Made by a program: the position numbers and the translations under genes | NCBI GenBank assembly: GCA_038215095.1 | Contig: JBBQRG010000035.1 | Coordinates: 1-31,853, forward strand | Length of the DNA stretch: 31,853 nucleotides | Reading direction: 5' to 3' | DNA from: DATACN01 sp038215095 | Lineage (GTDB): Bacteria > Actinomycetota > Thermoleophilia > Solirubrobacterales > Thermoleophilaceae | In this document: piece after piece, positions 14,596-22,383 of the stretch | Numbering within the stretch: position 1 is the first letter of the stretch | How the letters are laid out: each line of letters begins with the position of its first letter | The notes under the pieces: generated by a model | Seen by the model: only the letters and a program-made list of their open reading frames with translations | Database searches by the model: none | Told to the model about the DNA's origin: nothing

Positions 14596-15459
14596 ATGGC
14601 GGAGGGATCCCAGGTCTCGAAGGCCGTGCTGGTCACCGGCTGCTCGACGGGCATCGGCCGCGCGACCGCGGAGCGCCTGGCCAAGAAGGGCATGACGGTC
14701 TATGCCACAGCGCGCCGCCTCGAGTCGATCGCCGACCTGGAGCAGGCAGGCTGCCGCACGCTGGCGCTGGACGTGACCGACGAGGAGTCGAGGCGCGCCG
14801 CGGTGGCCGCCGTGGAGGAGGCCGAGGGCGCGGTGGGCGCGCTCGTGAACAACGCGGGCTACAGCCAGAACGGGGCGGTGGAGAGCCTCGACCTCGACGA
14901 GCTCAGGCGCCAGTTCGAGACCAACGTCTTCGGCCTGACGCGTATGTGCCAGCTGGTGCTCCCCGGCATGCGGCGCCAGGGCTACGGGCGCATCGCCAAC
15001 CTCAGCTCCATGGGCGGCAAGCTGGTCTTCCCGGGCGGCGGCGCCTACCACGCCACCAAGTACGCCGTGGAGGCGCTGTCCGACGCGCTGCGCTTCGAGG
15101 TCGGCAACTTCGGCGTCGTCGTGTCGATCATCGAGCCGGGCCTGATCCGCACCGACTTCGCCCAGACGTCGGTGGCCTCGCTCGCCAGCGGAACGGACTC
15201 GACAGGCGCGTATGGGCAGTTCAACACGGCGGTCGGCTCCGCTACGGCCGGCGCCTACGAGGGCGGCTTCGGCCGCCTGGCCGGCGGCGGTCCCGGCGCG
15301 GTGGCCCGCGCGATCGAGCGCGCCATCACGTCGAAGCACCCGCGTACGCGCTACCGCGTGACCGCGTCGGCCCGGCTCCTGCTCACCCAGCGCAAGCTCG
15401 TGCCGGACGTCGTCTGGGACCGGATCGTGAGCAGCTCGTTTCCACGGCCGGGCGACTGA
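14596..15459 (+). CDS. Short-chain dehydrogenase/reductase (classical SDR)
   Basis: A 287-aa classical SDR. It has the cofactor loop TGCSTGIG (14-21), DVTD after the third strand, NNAG (85-88), the catalytic Asn in FETNVFG (Asn110), Ser137/138 and the active-site Tyr151-x3-Lys155 (YHATK). The arginine pair after the second strand (ATARRLE) favours NADPH. The substrate is unknown; neighbours (thioesterase, SCP2 sterol carrier, iron ADH) point to a lipid or steroid-like alcohol. The stop is at 15459, 38 nt before the SCP2 gene. Confidence 0.93.
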   Translation: MAEGSQVSKAVLVTGCSTGIGRATAERLAKKGMTVYATARRLESIADLEQAGCRTLALDVTDEESRRAAVAAVEEAEGAVGALVNNAGYSQNGAVESLDLDELRRQFETNVFGLTRMCQLVLPGMRRQGYGRIANLSSMGGKLVFPGGGAYHATKYAVEALSDALRFEVGNFGVVVSIIEPGLIRTDFAQTSVASLASGTDSTGAYGQFNTAVGSATAGAYEGGFGRLAGGGPGAVARAIERAITSKHPRTRYRVTASARLLLTQRKLVPDVVWDRIVSSSFPRPGD

Positions 15460-15497
15460 CATGATGCCGCCAACCCAGTACAGCTAGAGGAGGGCAC

Positions 15498-15914
15498 TTG
15501 GCCGTATTCAAGGATGCCGACGAGGTCTACGCCTACATCGGCAAGCTGTTCGAGGACCTCACCACGGATGACGAGCTCGCCCCGAAGTTCCGCAAGGCCA
15601 ACACCGTGGTCCAGTACCAGTACCGCGACCCCGAGTCCACGATCACCGTGAAGCTGATCGAGGGGGAGGACGGCCAGGTGGACCTCGGCGAGACCACGCT
15701 CGAGCCCGAGGTCGTGATGAGCATGGAGGCCGACACCGCGCACCACTTCTGGCTCGGCGAGGTGAACGTGACCGTGGCCCTCGCGCGCGGGCAGATGAAG
15801 GCCAAGGGCCCCGTGGCGAAGATCCTCAAGCTGGTGCCGCTCACCAAGCCCGTGTTCCCGCGCTATCGCAAGATGCTCGAGGACTCCGGGCGCGAAGACC
15901 TCCTCGAAGCCTGA
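15498..15914 (+). CDS. SCP2 sterol-binding domain protein
   Basis: A 138-aa stand-alone SCP2-like domain that binds or carries sterols, fatty acyl-CoA or other lipids. Visible family features are the short N-terminal helix (VYAYIGKLFEDL), the strand pair YRDPESTITVKLIEG, the DTAHHFWLGEVNVTVALARGQMKAKGP region and the C-terminal LVPLTKPVFPRYRKML helix. Start is a TTG, supported by a strong Shine-Dalgarno (GAGGAGGG, 15487-15494) at correct spacing. The stop TGA overlaps a CTG that probably starts the following iron alcohol dehydrogenase. Confidence 0.87.
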   Translation: MAVFKDADEVYAYIGKLFEDLTTDDELAPKFRKANTVVQYQYRDPESTITVKLIEGEDGQVDLGETTLEPEVVMSMEADTAHHFWLGEVNVTVALARGQMKAKGPVAKILKLVPLTKPVFPRYRKMLEDSGREDLLEA

Positions 15915-17065
15915 GCTTCAACGACTTCTCCCAATTCTGCGCGCCGACCCGCGTCGTGGCCGGGCGCGACCTGCTGGGCTCGACCGGCTTCGAGTTCCAG
16001 AAGGAGGGCGCACACCGCGTGTTCGTGGTGACCGACGCCGTGGTGCGCGGCACCGGGCTGGTGGGGCGCGTAGAGGCGGGCGTGGCCGACGGCGGCCTCG
16101 AGGTGGCGGGCGTGTTCGACGACGTACCCCAGGACTCCTCGACCCATGTGGTGGAGCGCTGCGCCGCCGCGGCCAAGAAGGCGGGGGCCGACTCGATCCT
16201 GGCCGTGGGCGGCGGCTCGGTGATGGACACCGCGAAGGCCGCGTGCGCGCTGTTCACCCACGGTGGCGCGGCGCGCGACCTGGAGGGCTTCTTCCTGCTG
16301 CCGCGCGAGGACGACGGCATGGGCCGGCCGCTGCCGCTGGCTCCGCTTGCATGCATCCCCACCACCGCCGGGACAGGCTCCGAGGTGTCGATGGCCGCCG
16401 TGATCAAGGTGCCCGAGGAGGAGCTGAAGATGGAGGTGGCCGACTACCCGCTCTTCCCGCGGCTGGCGATCCTCGATCCGGAGAGCACCCGCACGCTGCC
16501 GCCGCAGGTGGCCGCAGCCACGGGGATGGACGCGATGACCCACGCCATCGAGGGCTACACCTGCTCCCAGACCGAGCCGCTGCAGGACGCCCGCTCGCTG
16601 CACGCCCTGAGGCTGATGCGCTCCAACCTCGAGAGGGCCGTCGAGCACGGCGCGGCCGACGACGAGGCGCGCGGCAACATGCTCGTGGCGGCCTCGCTGG
16701 CCATCAACCTGAACCTGGGCTCGGTGCACGCCATGTCACACCCCGCCGGTGCGCAGTTCGGCGTGCCGCACGGGGTGGCGAACGCCATCCACCTGCCGCA
16801 CGTGATCCGCTTCAACGCCGAGGACCCCGCCACCGCGGCCCGCTACGCCGACCTTGCGGACCTGCTCGGGGTCGAGGACCTGGCCTCCTACGTGGAGGAG
16901 CTCACCTCCGGCCTGGGGCTCCCGACCCGCCTGTCGCAGGTGGGCGTGCCCGAGCAGGGGCTGGCCGCGCTCGTGGAGGGGGCGATGGGCGACGGCACGT
17001 CGCTGCTCAACCCACGGGAAGTGAGCGCGGAGAACTACGCCCTGCTCTACGAGCGGGCCTTATAG
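15911..17065 (+). CDS. Iron-containing alcohol dehydrogenase (probable CTG start)
   Basis: A 384-aa group III ADH. It has the NAD-binding GGGSVMDTAK (100-109), IPTTAGTGSEVS, the metal-ligand block GMDAMTHAIEGY near 205 and HAMSHPAGAQFGVPHGVANA with the remaining histidine ligands. The first conventional start, a GTG at 15956, would remove the N-terminal strand. The frame upstream has no ATG, GTG or TTG. The CTG at 15911 overlaps the SCP2 stop (CTGA) and yields MSFNDFSQFCAPTRVVAGRD, which matches the usual Fe-ADH opening (F-x-x-PT-R-V-x-G). I therefore set the start there; a standard caller would give 15956. The substrate is unknown. Confidence 0.9.
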   Translation: MSFNDFSQFCAPTRVVAGRDLLGSTGFEFQKEGAHRVFVVTDAVVRGTGLVGRVEAGVADGGLEVAGVFDDVPQDSSTHVVERCAAAAKKAGADSILAVGGGSVMDTAKAACALFTHGGAARDLEGFFLLPREDDGMGRPLPLAPLACIPTTAGTGSEVSMAAVIKVPEEELKMEVADYPLFPRLAILDPESTRTLPPQVAAATGMDAMTHAIEGYTCSQTEPLQDARSLHALRLMRSNLERAVEHGAADDEARGNMLVAASLAINLNLGSVHAMSHPAGAQFGVPHGVANAIHLPHVIRFNAEDPATAARYADLADLLGVEDLASYVEELTSGLGLPTRLSQVGVPEQGLAALVEGAMGDGTSLLNPREVSAENYALLYERAL

Positions 17066-17080
17066 CCAGGGTTTCGACGG

Positions 17081-17278
17081 CTACGTGAGGGGCAACTCCC
17101 GGCGCTCCTCTTCCAAGAGAAGCTGCCGGCGCATCTCGGCCTCGAGGTCCGCGTCAGAGAGGGCGCGGAACTCGCAGGTGTGCATCAGGGGGAGTTCGCA
17201 GGTGGGGCACTGCCCCGGGTCCGCTGCCATCCCCAGGCCCACCGTGTAGCCACATTGTGAGCAGGTAACTCGATCCAT
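17081..17278 (-). CDS. 65-aa zinc-ribbon protein
   Basis: A small protein with two CxxC knuckles (Cys6/Cys9 and Cys24/Cys27), forming a compact rubredoxin-like zinc ribbon of about 30 residues. A charged helical tail (DADLEAEMRRQLLLEEERRE) follows. No specific function is recognised; such proteins are usually DNA, RNA or protein adaptors. ATG at 17278; the run ACAAGG just before it is too close to be an ideal Shine-Dalgarno. The upstream 57-bp gap has a dyad and two direct repeats that may control it. It converges with the iron ADH across a 15-bp gap. Confidence 0.75.
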   Translation of the reverse strand: MDRVTCSQCGYTVGLGMAADPGQCPTCELPLMHTCEFRALSDADLEAEMRRQLLLEEERRELPLT

Positions 17279-17284
17279 CCTTGT

Positions 17285-17325
17285 ACATGACTAGTACCCA
17301 CCAAGGTGGATCGGGTCACATGACT
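17285..17325 (-). promoter_or_regulatory. Repeat-rich upstream region of the zinc-ribbon gene
   Basis: Two direct copies of ACATGACT (17285-17292 and 17318-17325) are spaced 33 bp apart, about three helical turns. They flank the near-perfect dyad CCACC-AA-GGTGG (17298-17309). The arrangement resembles an operator, but no known regulator site is recognised. Confidence 0.35.
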
Positions 17326-17335
17326 TGGACGGATG

Positions 17336-18358
17336 TCAACGCTCGTCGGGGTCGGTGCGCTGAGCCTGCACCATCTCTTGCAGGGTGGCCTTCGCCGTGT
17401 ACTTGGGCTTCCAGCTCAGCTCCTTCTTGGCGCGGTCGGTCTTCATCAGCACCGGCTTGCGTGCCGTGTGCAGCCAGGAGACCGAGTCGGGCACGAGTGG
17501 CAGCCGCGTGACCACCTCGGCGGTGGCCTTGACGCCCAGCGACGGCACCGGGAACGAGTACCAGCCGAGCGCGCCGGCCACGTCGCTCAGCGTGAGGGTG
17601 CCGGTGGCCGCCAGGTTGTAGGGCCCGGGCTCGCCGCGGCCGACCACGCCGGCCATGAAGGCGGTGGCCACGTCGTCCTCGTGCACGAGCTGGAAGCGCA
17701 TGCCGGGGTCGGGGATCACCGGCTTCAGCGCCGGCATCGACGACAGCAGGCCCATCACGGCGTCGGGCATCGCTTCGCTGAGGCGGTAGTAGGGGATCTC
17801 GTCGAGGAAGGTGCGGGCGTTCGGCCCGGCCACGATGCAGGGCCTGAAGGCATACGCCGCGACGTCGCGGTGGCGCAGCAGCACCTCACCCAGCACGCGC
17901 TCCACCTCGGCCTTCTGGTGCGAGTAGTGATGGTCGCGCGAGCCGCGTGCGGGGATGTCCTCGGTCAGCCAGTCGGGGTTGTCGGAGTGGAAGCCGTAGG
18001 CCGCCACGCTCGAGGCGTAACAGATGCGCTCGGCGCCGGCCTTGGCCGCCTGGTCGAAGACGCGCCGCGAGCCCTCCACGTTGAGGTCGCGCGTGGCGTC
18101 GCCGGCGTCGAGGATCGCGAAGGCCAGGTGCACCACCACGTCGGCGCCCTTCACCAGCTCGCTGACGCTCTTGTCGTCGGTCACGTCGCCCTGGCGGTAC
18201 TCGGTCTTCTTCCAGCCGAGCTCGTCCGGGTCGAAGGGGCGCCGGGCCATGCCCGTGACCTTCTTCACGCGCTGCGAGCGCTCCAGCGCGTTCACCACCG
18301 CGACCCCCAGGTCGCCCGTGGGGCCGGTCACCGCGACCTTTAGGCCGTCAGTCGCCAT
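17336..18358 (-). CDS. NAD-dependent epimerase/dehydratase family protein (extended SDR)
   Basis: A 340-aa extended SDR. The glycine motif is TGPTGDLG (11-18, with D replacing the usual F-x-G pattern), followed by GDVTD (58-62), VVVHLAF, the catalytic Ser in YASSVAAYG and Tyr145-x3-Lys149 (YSHQK). A substrate-domain segment FRPCIVAGPNA and the C-terminal LSWKPKYT-x-A are typical of nucleotide-sugar epimerase-like proteins. The ATG at 18358 overlaps the Nudix stop by 11 nt, so they are co-translated. Substrate unknown; it may act on a sugar nucleotide or on a lipid-linked alcohol. Confidence 0.88.
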   Translation of the reverse strand: MATDGLKVAVTGPTGDLGVAVVNALERSQRVKKVTGMARRPFDPDELGWKKTEYRQGDVTDDKSVSELVKGADVVVHLAFAILDAGDATRDLNVEGSRRVFDQAAKAGAERICYASSVAAYGFHSDNPDWLTEDIPARGSRDHHYSHQKAEVERVLGEVLLRHRDVAAYAFRPCIVAGPNARTFLDEIPYYRLSEAMPDAVMGLLSSMPALKPVIPDPGMRFQLVHEDDVATAFMAGVVGRGEPGPYNLAATGTLTLSDVAGALGWYSFPVPSLGVKATAEVVTRLPLVPDSVSWLHTARKPVLMKTDRAKKELSWKPKYTAKATLQEMVQAQRTDPDER

Positions 18359-18965
18359 AGCCCGGCTCCCCCGGCAGCAGGACCTCGGCCTCGTCGCCCC
18401 TCGGCACGATGCGCGGCATGACCGGCTCGACGGTGCGCCCGCGGGCGGAGTCGAGCAGGTCCGCGACGGAGCCCGCGCCGGCGAGCTGCTCCAGGTGCTT
18501 GATTGTGGGGAACACGAGCATCAGGTTGCCGCGCTCATACTCGCCGAGCGCGTCCTGCGGGCGCAACCAGCGGGCGTCCACGCACTCGCCGCCGTCGGGC
18601 CTCGCCTCGGCGCCGGCCGGGGCCTCAGCCGCGAAGAACCAGGTGTCGAAGCGCACCTTCACCTCCTCGGGAGTGATCCAGCGCGAGAAGGGCACCAGCG
18701 CGCCCGCGTCCTCGAGGCGCACGGCGGCCTCCTCCTCGAGCTCGCGCAGCGCGGTGCGCGCCGGGTCGTCCTCGCCCCTGCTGACGGCGCCGCCGGGGAA
18801 CACCCAGGCGCCGCCCATGAAGCGCTGCTCGGGATTGCGCTGCACCAGCAGCACCTCGGGCCCGTCGCCGGAGTCACGCAGCAGGATCAGCGAGGCCGCC
18901 TGCCGCGCCTCGGTGACCTCGCCCTCGTTGAGCTCCTCCCCGCCGGCCGGCCGATTCACTTGCAT
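18348..18965 (-). CDS. Nudix hydrolase
   Basis: A 205-aa Nudix protein. The Nudix box starts at Gly59 and reads GAVSRGE-x7-REL-x-EE with all catalytic acidic residues (roughly 59-81). It is preceded by RFMGGAWVFPGG, a pattern shared with the NUDT19/CoA-pyrophosphatase group. The C-terminal half includes a GRTVEPVMPRIV segment typical of that group. A nucleoside-diphosphate or CoA-derivative substrate is therefore likely. The ATG at 18965 lies 9 nt from a TAGGGT -10 box in the divergent gap to rubredoxin. Confidence 0.88.
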   Translation of the reverse strand: MQVNRPAGGEELNEGEVTEARQAASLILLRDSGDGPEVLLVQRNPEQRFMGGAWVFPGGAVSRGEDDPARTALRELEEEAAVRLEDAGALVPFSRWITPEEVKVRFDTWFFAAEAPAGAEARPDGGECVDARWLRPQDALGEYERGNLMLVFPTIKHLEQLAGAGSVADLLDSARGRTVEPVMPRIVPRGDEAEVLLPGEPGYGD

Positions 18966-18973
18966 CGGATGGG

Positions 18974-18980
18974 TACCCTA
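18974..18980. promoter_or_regulatory. Overlapping divergent -10 boxes (Nudix and rubredoxin)
   Basis: In the 23-bp gap, TACCCT on plus (18974-18979) lies 9 nt before the rubredoxin ATG, and TAGGGT on minus (18975-18980) lies 9 nt before the Nudix ATG. The two boxes overlap in the palindrome GGGTACCC, so they should compete for polymerase. Confidence 0.4.
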
Positions 18981-18988
18981 CGCCGCCC

Positions 18989-19171
18989 ATGACGGACGCC
19001 GCCACGAAGCAGCTCTACATCTGCACCTCGTGCGGGTTCATCTACGACCCGGACGAGGGCGACCCCGACGGCGGCATTCCGCCCGGCACCGCGTTCGAGG
19101 ACATCCCGAACGACTGGTTCTGCCCGGTGTGCGGCGCCCGTAAGAAGGACTTCGAGCCCCACGAGGGCTAG
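18989..19171 (+). CDS. Rubredoxin
   Basis: A 60-aa one-iron electron carrier. The four iron ligands are in the two canonical knuckles CTSCG (Cys12, Cys15) and CPVCG (Cys45, Cys48), with the conserved GFIYDPDEGDPDGGIPPGTAFEDIP-type segment between them (quoted motif: YDPDEGDPDGGIPPGT). This is a standard single-domain rubredoxin, in actinobacteria often the partner of an alkane hydroxylase or other diiron oxygenase, but none lies nearby. The stop shares CTAG with the convergent VOC gene. Confidence 0.97.
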   Translation: MTDAATKQLYICTSCGFIYDPDEGDPDGGIPPGTAFEDIPNDWFCPVCGARKKDFEPHEG

Positions 19172-19536
19172 TCGAGCTGCGGGCGGTAGGTGCCGAAGCT
19201 CCAGCGGTTGCCGCCGGGGTCCTCGATCGAGAAGTCGCGGGAGCCGTAGTCCTGCTCGCTGAGCTCCGACGGGTTGCCACCGGCCGCCGCGGCGCGCTCG
19301 TGCAGTGAGTCGACGTCGTCGAGAGCTACGTAGGTCGTGCTCGGCGTCGGAGGCGCGTCGGCGCGGGCCGAGCCGAGCATGATCACGTCGCCGGCGATCA
19401 CGAGCTCGGCGTGGGCGATCGTCCCGTCGTCGTTCTCGTACACGTGCAGCTCCTCGAAGCCGAGCGTCTCCTTCAGCCAGCGGATCGCCGCCGGGGCGTC
19501 GCTATAGCGAAAGGTGGGGAACACGTTCTGGGTCAT
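19168..19536 (-). CDS. VOC/glyoxalase-family protein
   Basis: A 122-aa single VOC domain. It has the paired beta-alpha-beta-beta-beta units: FPTFRYSDAPAAIRWLKETL (first unit), GTIAHAELVIAGDVIML (metal-side strand), YVALDDVDSLHERAAAAGG (second unit), and the ending SRDFSIEDPGGNRWSFGTY typical of glyoxalase or bleomycin-resistance-like proteins. The usual His at the start of the first strand is not obvious, so metal chemistry is uncertain. ATG at 19536 with a TAGCAT box 6 nt upstream. The function (resistance, dioxygenase or other) is not predictable. Confidence 0.87.
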   Translation of the reverse strand: MTQNVFPTFRYSDAPAAIRWLKETLGFEELHVYENDDGTIAHAELVIAGDVIMLGSARADAPPTPSTTYVALDDVDSLHERAAAAGGNPSELSEQDYGSRDFSIEDPGGNRWSFGTYRPQLD

Positions 19537-19542
19537 GCCTGG

Positions 19543-19548
19543 ATGCTA
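19543..19548 (-). promoter_or_regulatory. -10 box TAGCAT of the VOC gene, overlapping the bioA stop
   Basis: TAGCAT on the minus strand begins with the TAG stop of bioA and ends 6 nt before the ATG at 19536. It may give the VOC gene a leaderless transcript independent of bioA. Confidence 0.4.
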
Positions 19549-20841
19549 AGCAGCTTCGGCGAGCGACGCCTGCGAGGTGGCCGCGTCGATCGCCTCGGCG
19601 GTGATGGCCACGAGGCGCGTCAGGTCGGCCTCGGAGATGGAGAGCGGCGGCATCAGGACGACCACGTCGCCCAGCGGGCGAACGATGGCGCCGCGCCGGC
19701 GCGCCTCGAGCGTGACCTGGTGGCCCATGCGCGCCTCGAGCGGGAAGCCGGCCAGCTCGATGCCGGTCATCGTGCCGCGGCGGCGCACCTCGGACACTGC
19801 CGGATGCGCCTCCAGCGGCTCGAGCAGGGCGGCGAGCAGCGCGAGCTTCGGCTGCAGCCGCTCCAGCGTGCGCTCCTGCTCGAACACGTCGAGCGTGGCC
19901 AGTGCGGCCGCGCAAGCGAGTGGGTTGCCCGTGTAGGTGTGGCCGTGGAAGAAGGTGCGGAACTCCTCGAACTCGCCGAGGAAGCCCTCGTAGACTCGCT
20001 CGGTGGCCAGGGTGGCGGCCAGCGGCAGGTAGCCGCCGGTGATGCCCTTCGCCAGGCAGAGGAGGTCGGGCGCGACGTCCTCGTGCTCGCAGGCGAACAT
20101 GCGGCCGGTGCGCCCGAAGCCGGTGGCCACCTCATCGAGGATCAGCAGCACGCCGCGCCGGTCGCACAGCTCGCGGACCGCGTGCAGGTAGCCCTCGGGG
20201 TGCACGAGGATGCCGGCGGCGCCCTGCACGAGCGGCTCCATGACCACCGCGGCGACCTCGCCCTCGTTCTCCACCAGCAGCCGTTCCATCCCGGCGACGT
20301 CGCCCGGCTCGGCCTTCAGCGTGTCGAACAGCAGCGGGCGGTAGAGGGAGTGGAAAAGCTCGATGCCGCCCACCGACACGGAGCCGACGGTGTCGCCGTG
20401 GTAGGCGTCGCGCAGCGCCACGAACTTCGTCTTGCGCGTGTGCTCGCCGCCTTGCTGCTGCCAGTACTGGAAGGCCATCTTCAGCGCGATCTCGGCGGCG
20501 GTCGAGCCAGAGTCCGAGTAGAAGACCCGGCTGAGGCCGGGCGGGGCGATTTCCACCAGGCGCGCGGCCAGCTCGGCGGCCGCCGGGTGGGTGAGCCCGA
20601 GCATCGTTGAGTGCGCGACCTTGTCGAGCTGGGCGCGCACCGCGGAGTCGATCATCGGATGGCGGTGGCCGTGCACGTTGCACCACAGCGACGAGACGCC
20701 GTCGATGTAGCGGCGGCCCTCGATGTCGATCACGTCGGTGCCCTCCGCGCGCTCCACGATCAGCGGCTCTTCCCGCTCCCAGCCGCGCTGCTGGGTGAAC
20801 GGGTGCCAGAGGTGATCGCGGTCCGCGGAGACGAGGTCCAC
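19546..20841 (-). CDS. bioA: Adenosylmethionine-8-amino-7-oxononanoate aminotransferase
   Basis: The PLP-dependent enzyme that converts 8-amino-7-oxononanoate (KAPA) to 7,8-diaminopelargonate with S-adenosylmethionine as amino donor, the third step of the biotin ring pathway. The 431-aa protein has the BioA-type opening HLWHPFTQ, the substrate region SSLWCNVHGHRHP, YSDSGSTAAEIALKMA, the PLP-contact DEVATGFGRTG (236-246) and the Schiff-base Lys265 in LAKGITGG, followed by FFHGHTYTGNPLACAAAL. GTG start at 20841 with a TACTGT -10 box 8 nt upstream. It is split from bioB-bioF-bioD by about 4.5 kb. Confidence 0.96.
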   Translation of the reverse strand: MDLVSADRDHLWHPFTQQRGWEREEPLIVERAEGTDVIDIEGRRYIDGVSSLWCNVHGHRHPMIDSAVRAQLDKVAHSTMLGLTHPAAAELAARLVEIAPPGLSRVFYSDSGSTAAEIALKMAFQYWQQQGGEHTRKTKFVALRDAYHGDTVGSVSVGGIELFHSLYRPLLFDTLKAEPGDVAGMERLLVENEGEVAAVVMEPLVQGAAGILVHPEGYLHAVRELCDRRGVLLILDEVATGFGRTGRMFACEHEDVAPDLLCLAKGITGGYLPLAATLATERVYEGFLGEFEEFRTFFHGHTYTGNPLACAAALATLDVFEQERTLERLQPKLALLAALLEPLEAHPAVSEVRRRGTMTGIELAGFPLEARMGHQVTLEARRRGAIVRPLGDVVVLMPPLSISEADLTRLVAITAEAIDAATSQASLAEAA

Positions 20842-20849
20842 GGCGCGCG

Positions 20850-20855
20850 ACAGTA
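20850..20855 (-). promoter_or_regulatory. -10 box TACTGT of bioA
   Basis: TACTGT on the minus strand is followed by 8 nt and the GTG at 20841, in a 32-bp gap shared with the divergent membrane protein gene. The GCTAGC palindrome (20856-20861) lies directly next to it. No BirA-type operator dyad (TTGTAAACC-like) is visible. Confidence 0.4.
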
Positions 20856-20873
20856 GCTAGCGTGCAGGTCGGA

Positions 20874-22370
20874 ATGCCGCGGCTTCCGGTACTCGTGTTC
20901 GTGGTCGGTACCGGCTCGCTCGGGGCCGAGATCGCCGCCGTCCGATTGCTCGCGCCGTACTTCGGCGCGTCCACGATCGTGTGGGCGAACACGATCGGCG
21001 TGGTGCTCGTGGCGCTGTCTGTGGGCTACTGGGTGGGCGGCCGCCTGGCCGACCGCCACCCGCACATGCGCGGCCTCTGCCTGCTCGCGCTGACCGCCGC
21101 CGTGCTGCTTGCGCTGGTGCCGTTCGCCGCCGGCCCGCTGCTGCGCCTGGGCGTGAACGCCCTGGACGACATCTCCGCCGGCGCCTTCCTGGGCTCGCTG
21201 CTCGCCGTGCTCGTTCTGGTCGCGGTCCCGGTGCTGCTGCTGGGCGCGGTCTCGCCGTACGCGCTGCGGCTGGCGGTGTCGACGGTGGAGGAGGCGGGCA
21301 CCGTGGCCGGGCGGCTCTACGCGCTCTCCACCGCCGGCTCGCTCGTGGGCACCCTGTTGTCGGCGCTCGTGCTGATCCCGCTCGTCGGCACGCGGCGCAC
21401 CTTCCTGGTTTTCGCGCTGGCGATCTCGGTGTGTGCGGTGGCGGGCCTGCGCCCGGCGCGGCGCTTCGCGCTGGCGCCGGCGGCGATCGCCGCGCTGATC
21501 GCGCTGCCGGTGGGCACGCTGAAGGCGGAGAGCCAGACGGGGCGCGTGATCCACGAGGCGGAGACCCAGTACCAGTACGCGCGCGTGGTGCAGGCCGCCG
21601 ACGGCACCCGCTACCTCGAGCTCAACGAGGGCAAGGCCGAGCACTCGGTCTACCGCCCGGGCACCGTGCTGACCGACGACTACTGGGACGGCATGCTCGT
21701 GCTGCCCTTCACCGGGTCGAGCCGGCCGCCCAAGCGCATGGCCATCCTCGGCAACGCCGCCGGCACCACCTCGCGGGCCTACGGCCACTTCTTCCCGCGC
21801 ACGCGCATCGACGGCGTGGAGATCGACCCGGAGCTCACGCGCATCGGCCGCCGCTGGTTCGGCATGGACAACCCGCGCCTGACGGTGCACAACGAGGACG
21901 CGCGCCCGTTCCTGCGCCGCACGAAGGCGCGCTACGACGTGATCGTGGTGGACGCCTATCGCCAGCCGTACATCCCCTTCTACCTGACGACCCGCGAGTT
22001 CTTCGAGCTGTGCCGCGACCGGCTTGCGCCGGGCGGCGTGATGATCGTGAACATCGGCCACCCTGAGAGCTCCGACCGGCTCGAGAAGGTGCTCACGGCC
22101 TCGGCGCGTCACGCGCTCCCGCACGAGCTGCGCGACCCGATCGAGCCCACGAACTCACTGCTGGTGGCCGGCCGCAGCCCGCTGTCGGCGACCCGCCTGG
22201 CGGCGGCCGTCCCGCGCCTGCCGAAGGGCCTGCGGCCCACCGCCGAGGCGGCGCTGGGGCGCATCGCGGCGCCGCTTCGCGGCGGGGCCGTGTACACCGA
22301 CGACAAGGCCCCCGTAGAGTGGCTGATAGACAAGTCGATCGTCGATTACGCAGCCGGCGGCGACCACTGA
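20874..22370 (+). CDS. Membrane-anchored spermidine-synthase-like methyltransferase-fold protein
   Basis: A 498-aa fusion. The first ~205 residues are six or seven membrane helices of the MFS-like type found fused to spermidine synthases (LGAEIAAVRLLAPYFGAST motif, GGRLADRHP loop, GRLYALSTAGSLVGTL helix). The remainder is a cytosolic spermidine-synthase Rossmann domain with ILGNAAGTTSRAYG (in place of the usual GGGDG), the acidic strand end VEIDPELTRIG, VHNEDARPFL, and VVDAYRQPYIPFYLTT, where the Asp matches the catalytic residue. GNAAG instead of GGGDG suggests that it may not be a true polyamine synthase. ATG 20874 chosen; a GTG at 20862 is possible. Divergent from bioA. Confidence 0.85.
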   Translation: MPRLPVLVFVVGTGSLGAEIAAVRLLAPYFGASTIVWANTIGVVLVALSVGYWVGGRLADRHPHMRGLCLLALTAAVLLALVPFAAGPLLRLGVNALDDISAGAFLGSLLAVLVLVAVPVLLLGAVSPYALRLAVSTVEEAGTVAGRLYALSTAGSLVGTLLSALVLIPLVGTRRTFLVFALAISVCAVAGLRPARRFALAPAAIAALIALPVGTLKAESQTGRVIHEAETQYQYARVVQAADGTRYLELNEGKAEHSVYRPGTVLTDDYWDGMLVLPFTGSSRPPKRMAILGNAAGTTSRAYGHFFPRTRIDGVEIDPELTRIGRRWFGMDNPRLTVHNEDARPFLRRTKARYDVIVVDAYRQPYIPFYLTTREFFELCRDRLAPGGVMIVNIGHPESSDRLEKVLTASARHALPHELRDPIEPTNSLLVAGRSPLSATRLAAAVPRLPKGLRPTAEAALGRIAAPLRGGAVYTDDKAPVEWLIDKSIVDYAAGGDH

Positions 22371-22383
22371 GGGGAGGTGCCTG

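Noticed and set aside
20842..20873. BirA operator upstream of bioA
   Set aside because: The 32-bp gap lacks the TTGTAAACC-type dyad; only a short GCTAGC palindrome is present.
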